Part shown: piece by piece, positions 42,007 through 50,520 of the stretch | Layout: each line of letters opens with the position of its first letter | How positions within the stretch are numbered: the first letter of the stretch is position 1 | Source of the DNA: Epilithonimonas hispanica | Lineage (GTDB): Bacteria; Bacteroidota; Bacteroidia; Flavobacteriales; Weeksellaceae | Direction of reading: 5' to 3' | Assembly (NCBI RefSeq): GCF_003385395.1 | Contig: NZ_QNUG01000002.1 | Span: 62,001 to 126,000, forward strand | DNA: 64,000 nt | Notes under the pieces: model-generated | Databases searched by the model: none | What the model was told of the DNA's origin: nothing | The model's input: the letters and a program-made list of their open reading frames with translations, nothing else | Made by a program: the position numbers and the translations under genes

Positions 42007-43260
42007 ATGAAATCCTTCATCAATCATCCTTCAGATTCCGATTTCTCAATTTATAACATTCCTTTTGGAGTTTGTGTTTTCAACAGAGAGTTTATTGCTT
42101 GTGCTACAAGAATTGGCGATATTATCATCGATTTGGCAACATTATTTGACCTTGGTTATTTTGAAGATATCAAAGGTTTTGAAGAAAATGTTTTCGAAGG
42201 TTACACGATTAATGAGTTTATAGAATTAGGTAAACCAATTACAAATAAAGTTCGTGAGAGGATTCAGCAATTGTTATTAGAAGACTCTTTGTTGTCGAAA
42301 GACGAAAGAGCGTTGGAAGAATGTTTCTATAATCTGGATGAAATCCAAATGATGATGCCTCTACACATTCCGAATTATACTGATTTCTACAGTAGTATTC
42401 AACACGCAACCAATGTCGGAATGATGTTCCGTGACCCTGCAAATGCATTGCTGTCAAATTGGAAACATCTGCCGGTTGGTTATCACGGTCGCGCTTCGTC
42501 CATTGTTTTGTCAGGAATCGATATCACAAGACCTTGCGGACAAATCAAACCTGCTGATTCAGATAAACCGATTTTCAGCGCATCGAAACAACTCGATTTC
42601 GAATTAGAAATGGCTTTTGTTGTGAATAAAAATACAGATTTGGGAGATAGGATTTCTGTTGCAGAAGCAGAAGATGCAATTTTCGGAATGATGATTTTCA
42701 ATGATTGGTCGGCGAGAGATATTCAAAGTTGGGAATATGTTCCTTTAGGTCCATTTTTAGGGAAAAATTTCGGTTCGTCTATTTCGCCTTGGATTGTGAC
42801 TTTGGAAGCTTTAAAACCATTCAAAACTGAATCTCCAAAGCAGGAACCAGAAGTTTTAGATTATTTGAAATTCGAAGGCGATAAAAATTATGACATCAAT
42901 CTTCAGGTTTATTTAAAACCGGAAAATTCTGAAGAAAATCTAATTTCTGAGAGCAATTATAAATTTATGTATTGGAATATGTGTCAACAATTGGCTCATC
43001 ACACCGTGAATGGCTGTAATGTGGAAGTTGGCGATGTTTATGCCAGTGGAACTATTTCCGGAGAAAGTGAAAAATCTTACGGTTCTATGTTGGAATTGAC
43101 TTGGAGAGGAACAAAACCTTTGCAGCTCAAAAACGGAATCGAAAGAAAATTCATAGAAGACGGCGATACAATTACAATGAAAGCTTGGTCAGAAAAAGAC
43201 GGAATCCGAGTTGGTTTTGGCGAAGTTTCTGGAAAGATTTTACCAGCAATTTTACAATAA
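42007..43260 (+). CDS. fahA: Fumarylacetoacetase
   Basis: A 417-residue enzyme that splits fumarylacetoacetate into fumarate and acetoacetate, the last step of tyrosine/homogentisate breakdown. The metal-binding and catalytic regions are visible: IPNYTDFYSSIQHATNVG, LPVGYHGRASSIV, LDFELEMAFVV, and MIFNDWSARDIQSWEYVPLGPFLGKNFG. Length is as in bacterial and eukaryotic FAH. It starts just after the IS element; other tyrosine-degradation genes are not in the window. Confidence 0.97.
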   Translation: MKSFINHPSDSDFSIYNIPFGVCVFNREFIACATRIGDIIIDLATLFDLGYFEDIKGFEENVFEGYTINEFIELGKPITNKVRERIQQLLLEDSLLSKDERALEECFYNLDEIQMMMPLHIPNYTDFYSSIQHATNVGMMFRDPANALLSNWKHLPVGYHGRASSIVLSGIDITRPCGQIKPADSDKPIFSASKQLDFELEMAFVVNKNTDLGDRISVAEAEDAIFGMMIFNDWSARDIQSWEYVPLGPFLGKNFGSSISPWIVTLEALKPFKTESPKQEPEVLDYLKFEGDKNYDINLQVYLKPENSEENLISESNYKFMYWNMCQQLAHHTVNGCNVEVGDVYASGTISGESEKSYGSMLELTWRGTKPLQLKNGIERKFIEDGDTITMKAWSEKDGIRVGFGEVSGKILPAILQ

Positions 43261-43277
43261 AAGATACTTGGAATTTC

Positions 43278-43921
43278 AACACTTAAGTTACTTTAAAGTA
43301 AATTAATTCTGTTAAAAAAGTTCACTTTAGTCGAAAATCAAAGATTTTCAAAAACTTATGTGTTCTTATGTGAACTATTTTATAGTAATTTGATATAAAC
43401 TTAAGTCTTAATAAATAGAAATAACACAAATGATTACACAAAAGAAACTAAACGATTTAGCTTACAAAATTGTTGGCGCTTGCATTGAGGTTCATAAGTT
43501 AGCAGGTCCCGGTTTGTATGAGGAAGTTTATCATCAATGTTTGGAAAAGGAATTTAAAATATTAGGATTAAATTTTAAAAGTGAACTTCAAATTCCGTTT
43601 TTGTATAAAGGTGAAAACATTAATTGCAAATTAAAATGTGATTTTTTTATCGAAGATTTGATTGTATTAGAATTAAAATCTGTGACTGATTTACATAATA
43701 TTCATAAAGCTCAAACAATGAATTATATGAATCTGTTGAAAGCTCATCGTTCCATTTTGATTAATTTTAATGTCAACAATATTTATCACGAAGGCTACGA
43801 AACTTTTGCCGCAAAATCATTTCAATACCTCCCGAAAGAATAATACAAAAATCTTTGATTTTCAAAACTTAATTGTACTTAATCAAAATTAATTTTAAAA
43901 CTCAAAAGTAACTTAAGTGTT
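43278..43921 (+). mobile_element. GxxExxY cassette flanked by 17-bp perfect inverted repeats
   Basis: The 17-mer aacacttaagttacttt (43278-43294) is repeated as its exact reverse complement at 43905-43921, enclosing 644 bases that contain only the GxxExxY gene. Inside each arm there is a second shared motif, aaaatcaaagattttcaaaa (left, from 43334) and aaaatctttgattttcaaaa (right, from 43848). The unit sits between two unrelated same-strand genes. It looks like a small mobile or formerly mobile unit; no transposase is present. Confidence 0.55.
43430..43843 (+). CDS. GxxExxY protein (PD-(D/E)XK nuclease-like)
   Basis: A 137-residue protein with the family motif GPGLYEEVYHQCL (GxxExxY) and a nuclease-like core with KCDFFIEDLIVLELKSV, in which Asp, Glu and Lys fit the PD-(D/E)XK pattern. 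The family is assigned to the restriction-endonuclease-like superfamily, but its biological role is not established. It often occurs in multiple copies per genome. Here it is the only gene inside a perfect inverted-repeat pair. Confidence 0.85.
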   Translation: MITQKKLNDLAYKIVGACIEVHKLAGPGLYEEVYHQCLEKEFKILGLNFKSELQIPFLYKGENINCKLKCDFFIEDLIVLELKSVTDLHNIHKAQTMNYMNLLKAHRSILINFNVNNIYHEGYETFAAKSFQYLPKE

Positions 43922-43928
43922 AAAAATA

Positions 43929-44753
43929 ATGAAAACAATCATCCCTTCCGATATTCCTGCAATGCAATTACAACAAGTAATGCAAACTGCAATTGCACCA
44001 AGACCGATTGCTTTGGCAAGTACGATTAACAGCAAAGGAGAAATCAATCTTTCACCTTTCAGTTTTTTCAATATGTTCAGCACAGTTCCGCCGATTGTGA
44101 TTATTTCGCCTTCCAGAAGAGTTCGTGATAATACCACAAAACATACTTTGGAGAACCTGAAAGAAGTTCCGGAATTGGTGATTGGAAATGTGAATTTTGA
44201 TATGGTTCAACAGGTTTCTTTGGCGAGTACAGAATATGAAGACGGTGTGAATGAGTTTATCAAATCAGGATTGACAATGAAATCAGCAGATATTGTAAAA
44301 CCACCTCTGATTGCTGAATCTCCGGTTAATTTCGAATGTAAAGTTCTCGAAATAAAATCGCTCGGGAATTTTGGTGGTTCGGGAAATCTTGTAATTGCGG
44401 AAATTGTCAAAATTCATATCAAAGAAAAATATCTAGATGAAGCTGGAAATCTTGACCAGAAACAACTGGATTTGGTAGCACGACTAGGAAGTAATTATTA
44501 TTCCAGAAACAATGAAAATAACCTTTTTGAAGTTCCTAAACCTTTGGTTACAAAAGGAATTGGTTACGACCAGCTTCCCAACGAAATCAAACAAAGCAAT
44601 GTTTTTACAGGTAACGATTTGGGAATGTTAGCGAATGTAGAAATTTTACCGATTGGGAATTTTTCTTCCGAAAAAGATGTACATTTATTAGCACAAAGTT
44701 TTTTAAAAAACAATGAAATTGAGGAAGCTTGGGAAATTTTGAGAATTGATTAA
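43929..44753 (+). CDS. Flavin reductase family protein
   Basis: A 274-residue FMN-binding split-barrel protein of the flavin-reductase-like class (IAPRPIALASTINSKGEINLSPFSFFNMFSTVPPIVIISPS near the start, with the flavin-binding SPFSFF segment). It probably reduces flavin with NAD(P)H or supports an oxygenase. The ATG at 43929 is used; a GTG four codons upstream lies inside the inverted repeat of the neighbouring cassette and is unlikely. Confidence 0.85.
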   Translation: MKTIIPSDIPAMQLQQVMQTAIAPRPIALASTINSKGEINLSPFSFFNMFSTVPPIVIISPSRRVRDNTTKHTLENLKEVPELVIGNVNFDMVQQVSLASTEYEDGVNEFIKSGLTMKSADIVKPPLIAESPVNFECKVLEIKSLGNFGGSGNLVIAEIVKIHIKEKYLDEAGNLDQKQLDLVARLGSNYYSRNNENNLFEVPKPLVTKGIGYDQLPNEIKQSNVFTGNDLGMLANVEILPIGNFSSEKDVHLLAQSFLKNNEIEEAWEILRID

Positions 44754-44756
44754 AAA

Positions 44757-45068
44757 TTATTTCTCTCGTTCTATTTTTAAAGGATTTTGGCGAGTGTCGA
44801 AAACGTCAACGATTTCAATCCTGTTCTTTTCTTCATTAATCCAATAAATTATTTTGTAATTTTTGGAAACTAAATATCTGAAATTTTCTTTCCTGTCAGA
44901 AAGTAGCTCTTCCTTTTGTCCTATTTTAGATTGAAAATCTAAAGCATTAGTTTTCTCCACAATTTCAATGATTAGATTTTGGGCAATTTTCGGACTTGCT
45001 TTTATTTTATAATAATCGAAAATATTCCTTAATTCTCTTTTAGCAAAAGCTGTTCAGAATATTTTCAT
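44757..45068 (-). pseudogene. RelE/ParE-type toxin with a nonsense codon at position 5
   Basis: The complete frame would be 103 residues: MKIF, a TGA codon at 45056-45054, then TAFAKRELRNIFDYYKIKAS and on through YLVSKNYKIIYWINEE and IEIVDVFDTRQNP, which is a ParE/RelE-type toxin. Homologues usually have Trp (MKIFWT..AK) at the interrupted place, so TGG to TGA is the likely change. The ATG overlaps the antitoxin stop as ATGA, the classic arrangement. The remaining open part from a GTG at 44960 lacks the first helix. It is either inactivated or read through at low level. Confidence 0.75.
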
Positions 45069-45307
45069 TGCCATTGTCTGATTTCAGAAAGTAGTTCATT
45101 TGATTCTGTTATTTCATCATTTGTAGAATCTTCTAATGACGAATCTATACGAGAGTTCAATTCTTCAATGGAAAATGGTTCCAATTCTCTTTCAGATTGT
45201 TTAGCTTTTTTCAAGAGTTTTTCGAATTGAGAAATCAACTCCTCACTTTGAAGATTCAGAAAAGCCTGAACAAATTCTATTTTTCTCGATTCGATATTCA
45301 TTTTCAA
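45065..45307 (-). CDS. Antitoxin partner of the RelE/ParE-type toxin
   Basis: An 80-residue acidic protein with an N-terminal helical part (SRKIEFVQAFLNLQSEELISQFEKLLKKAK) and a flexible acidic C-terminal tail (EDSTNDEITESNELLSEIRQWQ), as in small antitoxins found upstream of ParE-like toxins in Bacteroidota. It overlaps the toxin start by four bases. No clear DNA-binding domain is visible. The identification rests on position and shape. Confidence 0.7.
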   Translation of the reverse strand: MKMNIESRKIEFVQAFLNLQSEELISQFEKLLKKAKQSERELEPFSIEELNSRIDSSLEDSTNDEITESNELLSEIRQWQ

Positions 45308-45355
45308 TAGGTTTTAATCAAATTTACAAATTTATTCTTAATGAAAATCGAAAAT

Positions 45356-47098
45356 CTATTGAGTATCAATTTCACTCACAACCTGAGCCTTATAAAGAAC
45401 TGAATAATAACCATTCTTCGCCAGAAGCTCCTGGTGTGTTCCTTCTTCTACAATCAGTCCGTGGTCCATTACGATGATTTTATCCGCTTTCTCGATTGTA
45501 GAAAGTCTGTGAGCAATAATAATTGAAGTTCTGTTTTTCGTGATTTTTTCAGTCGCTCGTTGGATTAATTTTTCACTTTCTTGGTCTATAGATGAAGTGG
45601 CTTCGTCAAGAATCAGAATTTTCGGGTCAGAAAGATATGCTCTTAAGAATGAAAGTAATTGTCTTTGTCCAAGGGAGATTGATGAACCTCTTTCACTTAC
45701 CACATAATCATAACCGTTGGGCAAACTTTCAATAAACTCATCCACTTCAATTTCGCGTGCTGCTTTTTTGATCTTTTCGAGTGTAATGTCTTCGTCACCC
45801 AAAGTCAGATTTTCAAAAATACTGCCGTGGAAAAGGAAAACATCCTGAAGAACAACACCAATATGACTTCTTAGATTATACAATTCATAATCTCTGATGT
45901 CCACATCATCCAGCATTATTTTTCCGGAATTAATGTCGTATAATCTGGTAATTAGACTAATAATCGTGGATTTTCCAGCTCCGGTTGCTCCTACAATGGC
46001 GACAGTTTCACCTGGATTTACTTTGAAATCAATGCCTTTCAAAACTTCCTGTTTTTCATCGTAAGCAAAATGAACTTTCTCAAACTCGATTTTTCCATCA
46101 AAATGGTCTTTGGCAATTGTTCCGTTATTGGGCATCGCTTGGTCTTCGTCCATTACGCCAAGAACTCTTTCTGCACCTACAATTCCTCTCTGGATATTAT
46201 TAAATCTATCCGCAATCTGTCTCAACGGACGAATCAACATATTGATAAACTGAATAAACGCAATGATAACTCCCGGCGTAGATTTGATAAATCCGCCATA
46301 AAATAGAATAAATCCAATGAAAAGTGACGAAATCAATTCAACGACAGGAAAGAATAATGAAAAGATAAAAACTGTTTTTAGTAAAGCTTTTTTCAGTTCA
46401 ATATTAATCGTATCAAATTTCTTAAACTCAGCTTCTTCTCTATTAAAAACTTGGATTAATGACATTCCAGCCAAACGTTCCTGAACAAAACTGTTTTGTG
46501 TAGCAGTCCAACTTCTTTCAGAACCAAATGCAACCTTCAATTTCTTTTGGAAAACTCTCGTAATCACAACCATTATCGGAAGAATTGCCAGAGAAATCAA
46601 ACTGAGATGGGTATCCACCTGAAACATTGCAAAAAGAACCATTATAATTCTCAAGATATCACCAAAAACCATCAAAAATCCATCTGTGTAAACTGTTGCA
46701 ATGGTTTCAACATCGCCGACAGCTCTTGTTACAAGATTTCCAATCGCGGTTTTGTCAAAAAATGCCGTTTTGAAATAAATCAGCTTGTGATACAATCTTT
46801 CACGGATATCACGGATTACATTCTGAGAAATGAAATTTGAAAAGTAAACCAAGAAAAAGTTAAGAACCGTTTCAGCAATTACCAATCCAATCAGCAGATA
46901 GATGTGCTTCATCAGCTGGGCTTTATCCTTAAGCTGAACAATGTCTATATCAACAACATTTTTAGTAAGAATCGGTCTGTAAGTGGAAACGATTGCTAGA
47001 AAAATTGAAATAATTAGTGTAAAAATAAACCACGACCTAAATTTCATTCCGATTAAAAATAATCGTTTTACAATGTCCCAAGTAGTTTGTTGCTTCAT
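45356..47098 (-). CDS. ABC transporter, fused permease and ATPase (MsbA/MDR-like)
   Basis: A 580-residue half-transporter with six membrane helices (about 18-310) and a C-terminal ATPase: Walker A VGATGAGKST, signature SLGQRQLLSFLRAYL (a variant LSxGQ), Walker B ILILDEATSSID, and the switch His in IIIAHRLSTI. It probably works as a homodimer exporting lipids or drugs. Alone in its unit, with truA downstream of its promoter side on the same strand. Confidence 0.93.
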   Translation of the reverse strand: MKQQTTWDIVKRLFLIGMKFRSWFIFTLIISIFLAIVSTYRPILTKNVVDIDIVQLKDKAQLMKHIYLLIGLVIAETVLNFFLVYFSNFISQNVIRDIRERLYHKLIYFKTAFFDKTAIGNLVTRAVGDVETIATVYTDGFLMVFGDILRIIMVLFAMFQVDTHLSLISLAILPIMVVITRVFQKKLKVAFGSERSWTATQNSFVQERLAGMSLIQVFNREEAEFKKFDTINIELKKALLKTVFIFSLFFPVVELISSLFIGFILFYGGFIKSTPGVIIAFIQFINMLIRPLRQIADRFNNIQRGIVGAERVLGVMDEDQAMPNNGTIAKDHFDGKIEFEKVHFAYDEKQEVLKGIDFKVNPGETVAIVGATGAGKSTIISLITRLYDINSGKIMLDDVDIRDYELYNLRSHIGVVLQDVFLFHGSIFENLTLGDEDITLEKIKKAAREIEVDEFIESLPNGYDYVVSERGSSISLGQRQLLSFLRAYLSDPKILILDEATSSIDQESEKLIQRATEKITKNRTSIIIAHRLSTIEKADKIIVMDHGLIVEEGTHQELLAKNGYYSVLYKAQVVSEIDTQ

Positions 47099-47196
47099 TT
47101 TCTTTTAGATTCGGTAAATTTTTTCAGAATTGAAAAAACCGTTGCAAAAATAAGACATTAAAAATTGAAATCTCAGCTTAATGATTTAAATAAAAA

Positions 47197-47931
47197 TTAA
47201 AAATCATAGCCAACATCTACCAGAAAAAGACCTTGCGCAGGCGCAGAAACACCCGCAGAATTTCGGAATTTGTCTTCAATGATTAGGCGCAAATCGTTTG
47301 GTGCGATTTTTCCGCTTCCAACTTCTACCATCGTTCCTACAATCGCTCGTACCATATTCCTCAAAAATCTATCGGCAGAAATCGTGAATTTTAATTGATT
47401 TCCAAGTTGTTCCCATTCTGCTTTATAGATTTTGCAAATGTTGGTTTTGTTATCGGTGTGAAGTTTGGCAAAGCTGGTAAAATCATCATATTCAAAAAGG
47501 ATTTTGCAAGCTTCATTCATCAGGTTAATATCCAACGGTTTTTGACGCCAATATTGCCAAGAAGAATCTTTGGAAAACGGATTTTTTTCTAATGAAATAT
47601 AATATTCATACGTTCTGTAAGTAGCATCGAACCTGGCGTGTAGATCTGCTGGGACTTCAAATATTTTTTTTATGGCGATGTTTTCTGACAAAAATGAATT
47701 GAGTTTATGAACTAAGTTATCATCCACATTTTCATCGATTTCAAAATGGGCAAACATCTTTTTTGCGTGGACACCTGTATCCGTTCTTCCGGCTCCCGTT
47801 GTTTTGATAGGCTTGCGAAGAATAGTGGATAATGCTTTCTCCAACTCTTCCTGAACAGAAATCTGATTTGGCTGGATCTGATAACCAAAGTAAGCCGAAC
47901 CGTTGTAAGAAAACTCTATAAAATATCTCAT
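47197..47931 (-). CDS. truA: tRNA pseudouridine synthase A
   Basis: A 244-residue enzyme making pseudouridine at positions 38-40 of tRNA. The catalytic Asp51 is in GAGRTDTGVHA, and the conserved FLRNMVRAIVGTMVEVG motif is in the C-terminal half. It lies 98 bases before the ABC transporter gene on the same strand, so cotranscription is likely. Confidence 0.96.
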   Translation of the reverse strand: MRYFIEFSYNGSAYFGYQIQPNQISVQEELEKALSTILRKPIKTTGAGRTDTGVHAKKMFAHFEIDENVDDNLVHKLNSFLSENIAIKKIFEVPADLHARFDATYRTYEYYISLEKNPFSKDSSWQYWRQKPLDINLMNEACKILFEYDDFTSFAKLHTDNKTNICKIYKAEWEQLGNQLKFTISADRFLRNMVRAIVGTMVEVGSGKIAPNDLRLIIEDKFRNSAGVSAPAQGLFLVDVGYDF

Positions 47932-48012
47932 TTCGGCTGTAAATTTCCTGAATTTTTTTTAATTATAAAGAATTCTTAATTCGTAATTTCGTGATTCGAA
48001 AAATCCTAAAGA

Positions 48013-48315
48013 ATGAAACCTCTCAAAACAAATAAGCTTTCCAATCCTGCCGAATTTATAAAACTAATGGTTATTATATTTGTGCTGGTTTCTGTCTTTC
48101 TTTTCAGTCAAGGGTTATCTCAAACCCAGATTATAGTCAACGTTGTTGTATTGCTGATACTTTTCATTGCTTTACAACTCACATTCGTTATTTTGTATAA
48201 AAAAGGAGTTAGGACTTTAGCATTTTGGATTCTGATAGTTTTGCTGTTATTGGGACTATCACTTGCAGGAGCCATTTGGTATTTTGCAAAATATGGGATT
48301 TCTTTTCAGCTTTAA
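48013..48315 (+). CDS. Small three-helix membrane protein, unknown function
   Basis: A 100-residue protein with three hydrophobic segments (about 17-36, 40-62, 68-92) and a polar N-terminus. No family is recognised. It is divergent from truA and lies 19 bases before the metallophosphoesterase gene, with which it probably forms a transcription unit. Confidence 0.65.
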   Translation: MKPLKTNKLSNPAEFIKLMVIIFVLVSVFLFSQGLSQTQIIVNVVVLLILFIALQLTFVILYKKGVRTLAFWILIVLLLLGLSLAGAIWYFAKYGISFQL

Positions 48316-48334
48316 TAATTAATTTAAATCTAAA

Positions 48335-48832
48335 ATGAAACGTATTCTTCTTTTATCAGACACACATTCTTACATCGATGACCGCATTCTTGATTATGCA
48401 AAAGATGCTGATGAAGTTTGGCATTGCGGAGATTTTGGGAATATGAAAGTGATTGAAGAACTCGAAAAAATAAAACCTTTGCGAGGAGTTTACGGAAATA
48501 TTGATGAAGCTAAAATCCGAACGATTTTCCCAGAAGTTTTGAGTTTTAAATGCGAAGAAGTGGATGTTCTGATGATTCATATTGGTGGTTATCCTGATAA
48601 ATATTCGCCTTTAGCTAAGAAAGAAATTGCCGAGAAAAAACCGAAATTATTCATTTCAGGACATTCTCATATTCTGAAAGCAATGTTTGATAAAAAGAAT
48701 AATCTTCTTCATCTCAATCCCGGTGCTTGTGGAAAATCAGGTTGGCATAAGGTGAGAACAATGATGCGTTTTACCATTCATAAAGATGAAATCAAGGATT
48801 TGGAAATTATAGAACTTGGAAGTCGGGTTTGA
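48335..48832 (+). CDS. Metallophosphoesterase, YfcE/MJ0936-like
   Basis: A 165-residue calcineurin-like phosphoesterase. The metal-binding motifs are in order: LSDTHSYID, WHCGDFGN, GVYGNIDE, MIHIGGYPDKYS, and SGHSHIL. It probably hydrolyses phosphodiesters; the biological substrate is unknown. The length is typical of the YfcE class. Confidence 0.93.
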   Translation: MKRILLLSDTHSYIDDRILDYAKDADEVWHCGDFGNMKVIEELEKIKPLRGVYGNIDEAKIRTIFPEVLSFKCEEVDVLMIHIGGYPDKYSPLAKKEIAEKKPKLFISGHSHILKAMFDKKNNLLHLNPGACGKSGWHKVRTMMRFTIHKDEIKDLEIIELGSRV

Positions 48833-48905
48833 GAATTTTTAGAATTAAAGAGTTTGTGAGTTTTTTAATCATTTATAAATCATCATTTATCAATTATAAT
48901 TAAGG

Positions 48906-49400
48906 ATGAAAGTTGGAGATTTAGTTTCTGTAATCGACGAAAATCTTAGAGGTAAGGTTTTGAAAATTATTGCCAATCAGGTGAAAATCGAGGATGAACA
49001 CGGCTTCACTTATAATTTTTCGAAAGATCAATTAACAATCATCGATTCCGATTTATACGAAAATTCTCCAATTATCAAGAAAAAAGAAACTCCAAAAATT
49101 ACCTCGAAAAAGCATAACAAAGCACCTTTGAAATTGGATTTGCATTTTGAATTATTAGTCAAAAATCCTTCAGATTATGAAGCGTTTGAAAGATTGATGA
49201 TCCAGAGAGAGAAATTGCAGGAAGCCATTGATTTTTGTAGAAAGAATAAAATCAAAACATTACAAATCATCCACGGAATCGGCGATGGTGTTTTGCAAAA
49301 AATGGTTTATGATGTTTTGGAAGGTCTTACAAATATCGAATACGACAGTGACGGATTTTTCTATCATCAATCCGGAAATGTGGAAGTCAAATTTTTATAA
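48906..49400 (+). CDS. Smr-domain protein with N-terminal KOW-like segment
   Basis: A 164-residue protein. The N-terminal 60 residues (KVGDLVSVIDENLRGKVLKIIANQVKIED) form a small beta-barrel-like part, joined by a charged linker to a C-terminal Smr domain (LDLHFELLV, then KIKTLQIIHGIGDGVLQKMVYDVL). The LDLH and HGxGxG motifs are those of the MutS2 Smr nuclease domain. It may act on nucleic acid such as stalled ribosome mRNA, as some Smr proteins do; this is inferred. Confidence 0.85.
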   Translation: MKVGDLVSVIDENLRGKVLKIIANQVKIEDEHGFTYNFSKDQLTIIDSDLYENSPIIKKKETPKITSKKHNKAPLKLDLHFELLVKNPSDYEAFERLMIQREKLQEAIDFCRKNKIKTLQIIHGIGDGVLQKMVYDVLEGLTNIEYDSDGFFYHQSGNVEVKFL

Positions 49401-49409
49401 AAAGTAATT

Positions 49410-49589
49410 ATGTGCAGAAAACAAATCAGTCTTATTTTAATTTTAATATTTGCATTGAGTTTTGCTCAAACCCAATATAAAACCGAAAGCAACATCTCTT
49501 ATTATCCTGAAAAAATCAGTAGAACAGATTCTTACATCGAAGTTCAGGATCTGACTAAAAAAATAAAGTCAGAGAAGAATATAAAATAA
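49410..49589 (+). pseudogene. Remnant of a secreted alpha/beta hydrolase (59 codons)
   Basis: A 59-residue frame with a signal peptide (residues 1-19, hydrophobic core ISLILILIFALSFA) followed by SNISYYPEKISRTDSYIEVQ, which resembles the mature N-terminus of flavobacterial esterase/lipase-type hydrolases just before their LDIYYP strand. It then stops after a lysine-rich tail, and a terminator follows. The rest of the hydrolase is missing. It may be a decayed gene or a genuine small exported protein. Confidence 0.5.
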
Positions 49590-49630
49590 AAAAAAGTCGA
49601 AAACTGGATATATAGTTTGCGACTTTTTTC
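49590..49630 (+). terminator. Terminator after the small exported frame
   Basis: AAAAAGTCGAAAACT pairs with AGTTTGCGACTTTTTT (one mismatch) around a short AT loop, with a T-run at the end. It lies between convergent genes. Confidence 0.7.
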
Positions 49631-49641
49631 TGAGGTAAAAT

Positions 49642-50190
49642 TTAATTCAAACTCACATCTTCCGGTGCATTTGCCCAAAGAAGAAACTCTCCGCCGAGAT
49701 TTTGCATAATATTTTTCCAAAGATTCTGGTCATTTGGAAGCGTATAATCTAAGTTGTAAACATCTACAATTGTCCACATTTTACGCTGGATTTCGCCCTC
49801 AAGTTGCAATGGAGACCAACCCGAATATCCAGAAAAAACCTTGATATTTTCGATGTTAGTAGAACCTTCAATAATTGATGAAACAACGGAATCTATATCA
49901 TCCGTAATATAGAATTCATCATTGATTTCAGAATATTCCTCCGTAATTTTTTGACCTTTCAGCATAAAATAAACCTTATCATTTTCCACAGGTCCGCCTT
50001 CATACAAATCCACTGGAAATCCGAAAATATTCAGCAGACGTGAACTAATATTTTTGTTCTTTTTGTTCAAAATCAGCCCAAAAGCACCATTTTCATTATG
50101 CTCAATAATCAGCACCACAGAACGCGAAAATATATCGCCGGAAATATCAGGCGTTGAGATTAAAATTTTACCTTTGTAAGAGTAATTCAT
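49642..50190 (-). CDS. YqgE/AlgH family protein
   Basis: A 182-residue protein with the UPF0301 pattern: GKILISTPDISGDIFSRSVVLIIEHNENGAFGLILNK at the start, GGPV in the middle, and FSGYSGWSPLQLEGEI toward the end. AlgH is linked to alginate regulation in Pseudomonas, but the function of the family is not settled. Single-gene unit. Confidence 0.93.
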   Translation of the reverse strand: MNYSYKGKILISTPDISGDIFSRSVVLIIEHNENGAFGLILNKKNKNISSRLLNIFGFPVDLYEGGPVENDKVYFMLKGQKITEEYSEINDEFYITDDIDSVVSSIIEGSTNIENIKVFSGYSGWSPLQLEGEIQRKMWTIVDVYNLDYTLPNDQNLWKNIMQNLGGEFLLWANAPEDVSLN

Positions 50191-50273
50191 CTATCAAAGC
50201 TATTAAAAAATATTTTTTTTGAAAAAGAATTCAAGCAAAAATTAATCTAAAATTGTGGCAATTTGAATAATTT

Positions 50274-50357
50274 GGGCGCCTTTATCCGCCCTCCGTTCCC
50301 GCTTTTTTGTTTTTTTAGAAAAAACAAAAAGAGCTCCACTCAGGTCGGGGCGCGCTT
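50274..50357 (-). repeat. Dispersed palindromic repeat 'cgacttgagtggagctc', copy 2 (reverse)
   Basis: Reads gggcgcctttatccgccctc + cgttcccgc, then a GTTTTTTAGAAAAAAC core hairpin, then gagctccactcaggtcgggg + cgc. Read in reverse complement it aligns with copy 1 along its length. The end bases are GCGCC/GGCGC, in place of GCAGC/GCTGC in copy 1, so pairing is kept. Confidence 0.75.
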
Positions 50358-50420
50358 CGCAAAAAAGGAAAATTTGTCAAAGAATCCAACATAAACCTTC
50401 TATTTAGTTTTTCTTTGATG

Positions 50421-50485
50421 AGCGAAGCGTCTTTGCGACTCCTAAAACATTGAATCAATAAAATCTTTGCGAACTTTGCGTTTAA
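50421..50485 (+). repeat. Dispersed repeat 'gcgaagcgcctttgcgaactt'
   Basis: Reads agcgaagcgtctttgcgact, then cctaaaacattgaatcaata, then aaatctttgcgaactttgcg + tttaa. Relatives are at 60945-61011 and 12257-12316. Confidence 0.55.
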
Positions 50486-50520
50486 AAAAAATCAATATTA
50501 TAAAGCATCTCAATCATAAA

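Larger units (their letters stand above)
50191..50520. other. 330-base intergenic region with two dispersed repeats
   Basis: No gene is supported. It holds copy 2 of the cgacttgagtggagctc palindrome (50274-50357) and a copy of the gcgaagcg/ctttgcga repeat (50421-50485). The pdxH leader is the last 35 bases. Confidence 0.6.

Noticed and set aside
43101-43286. A 61-codon frame overlapping the end of fahA
   Set aside because: Lysine/arginine-rich shadow of fahA in another frame.
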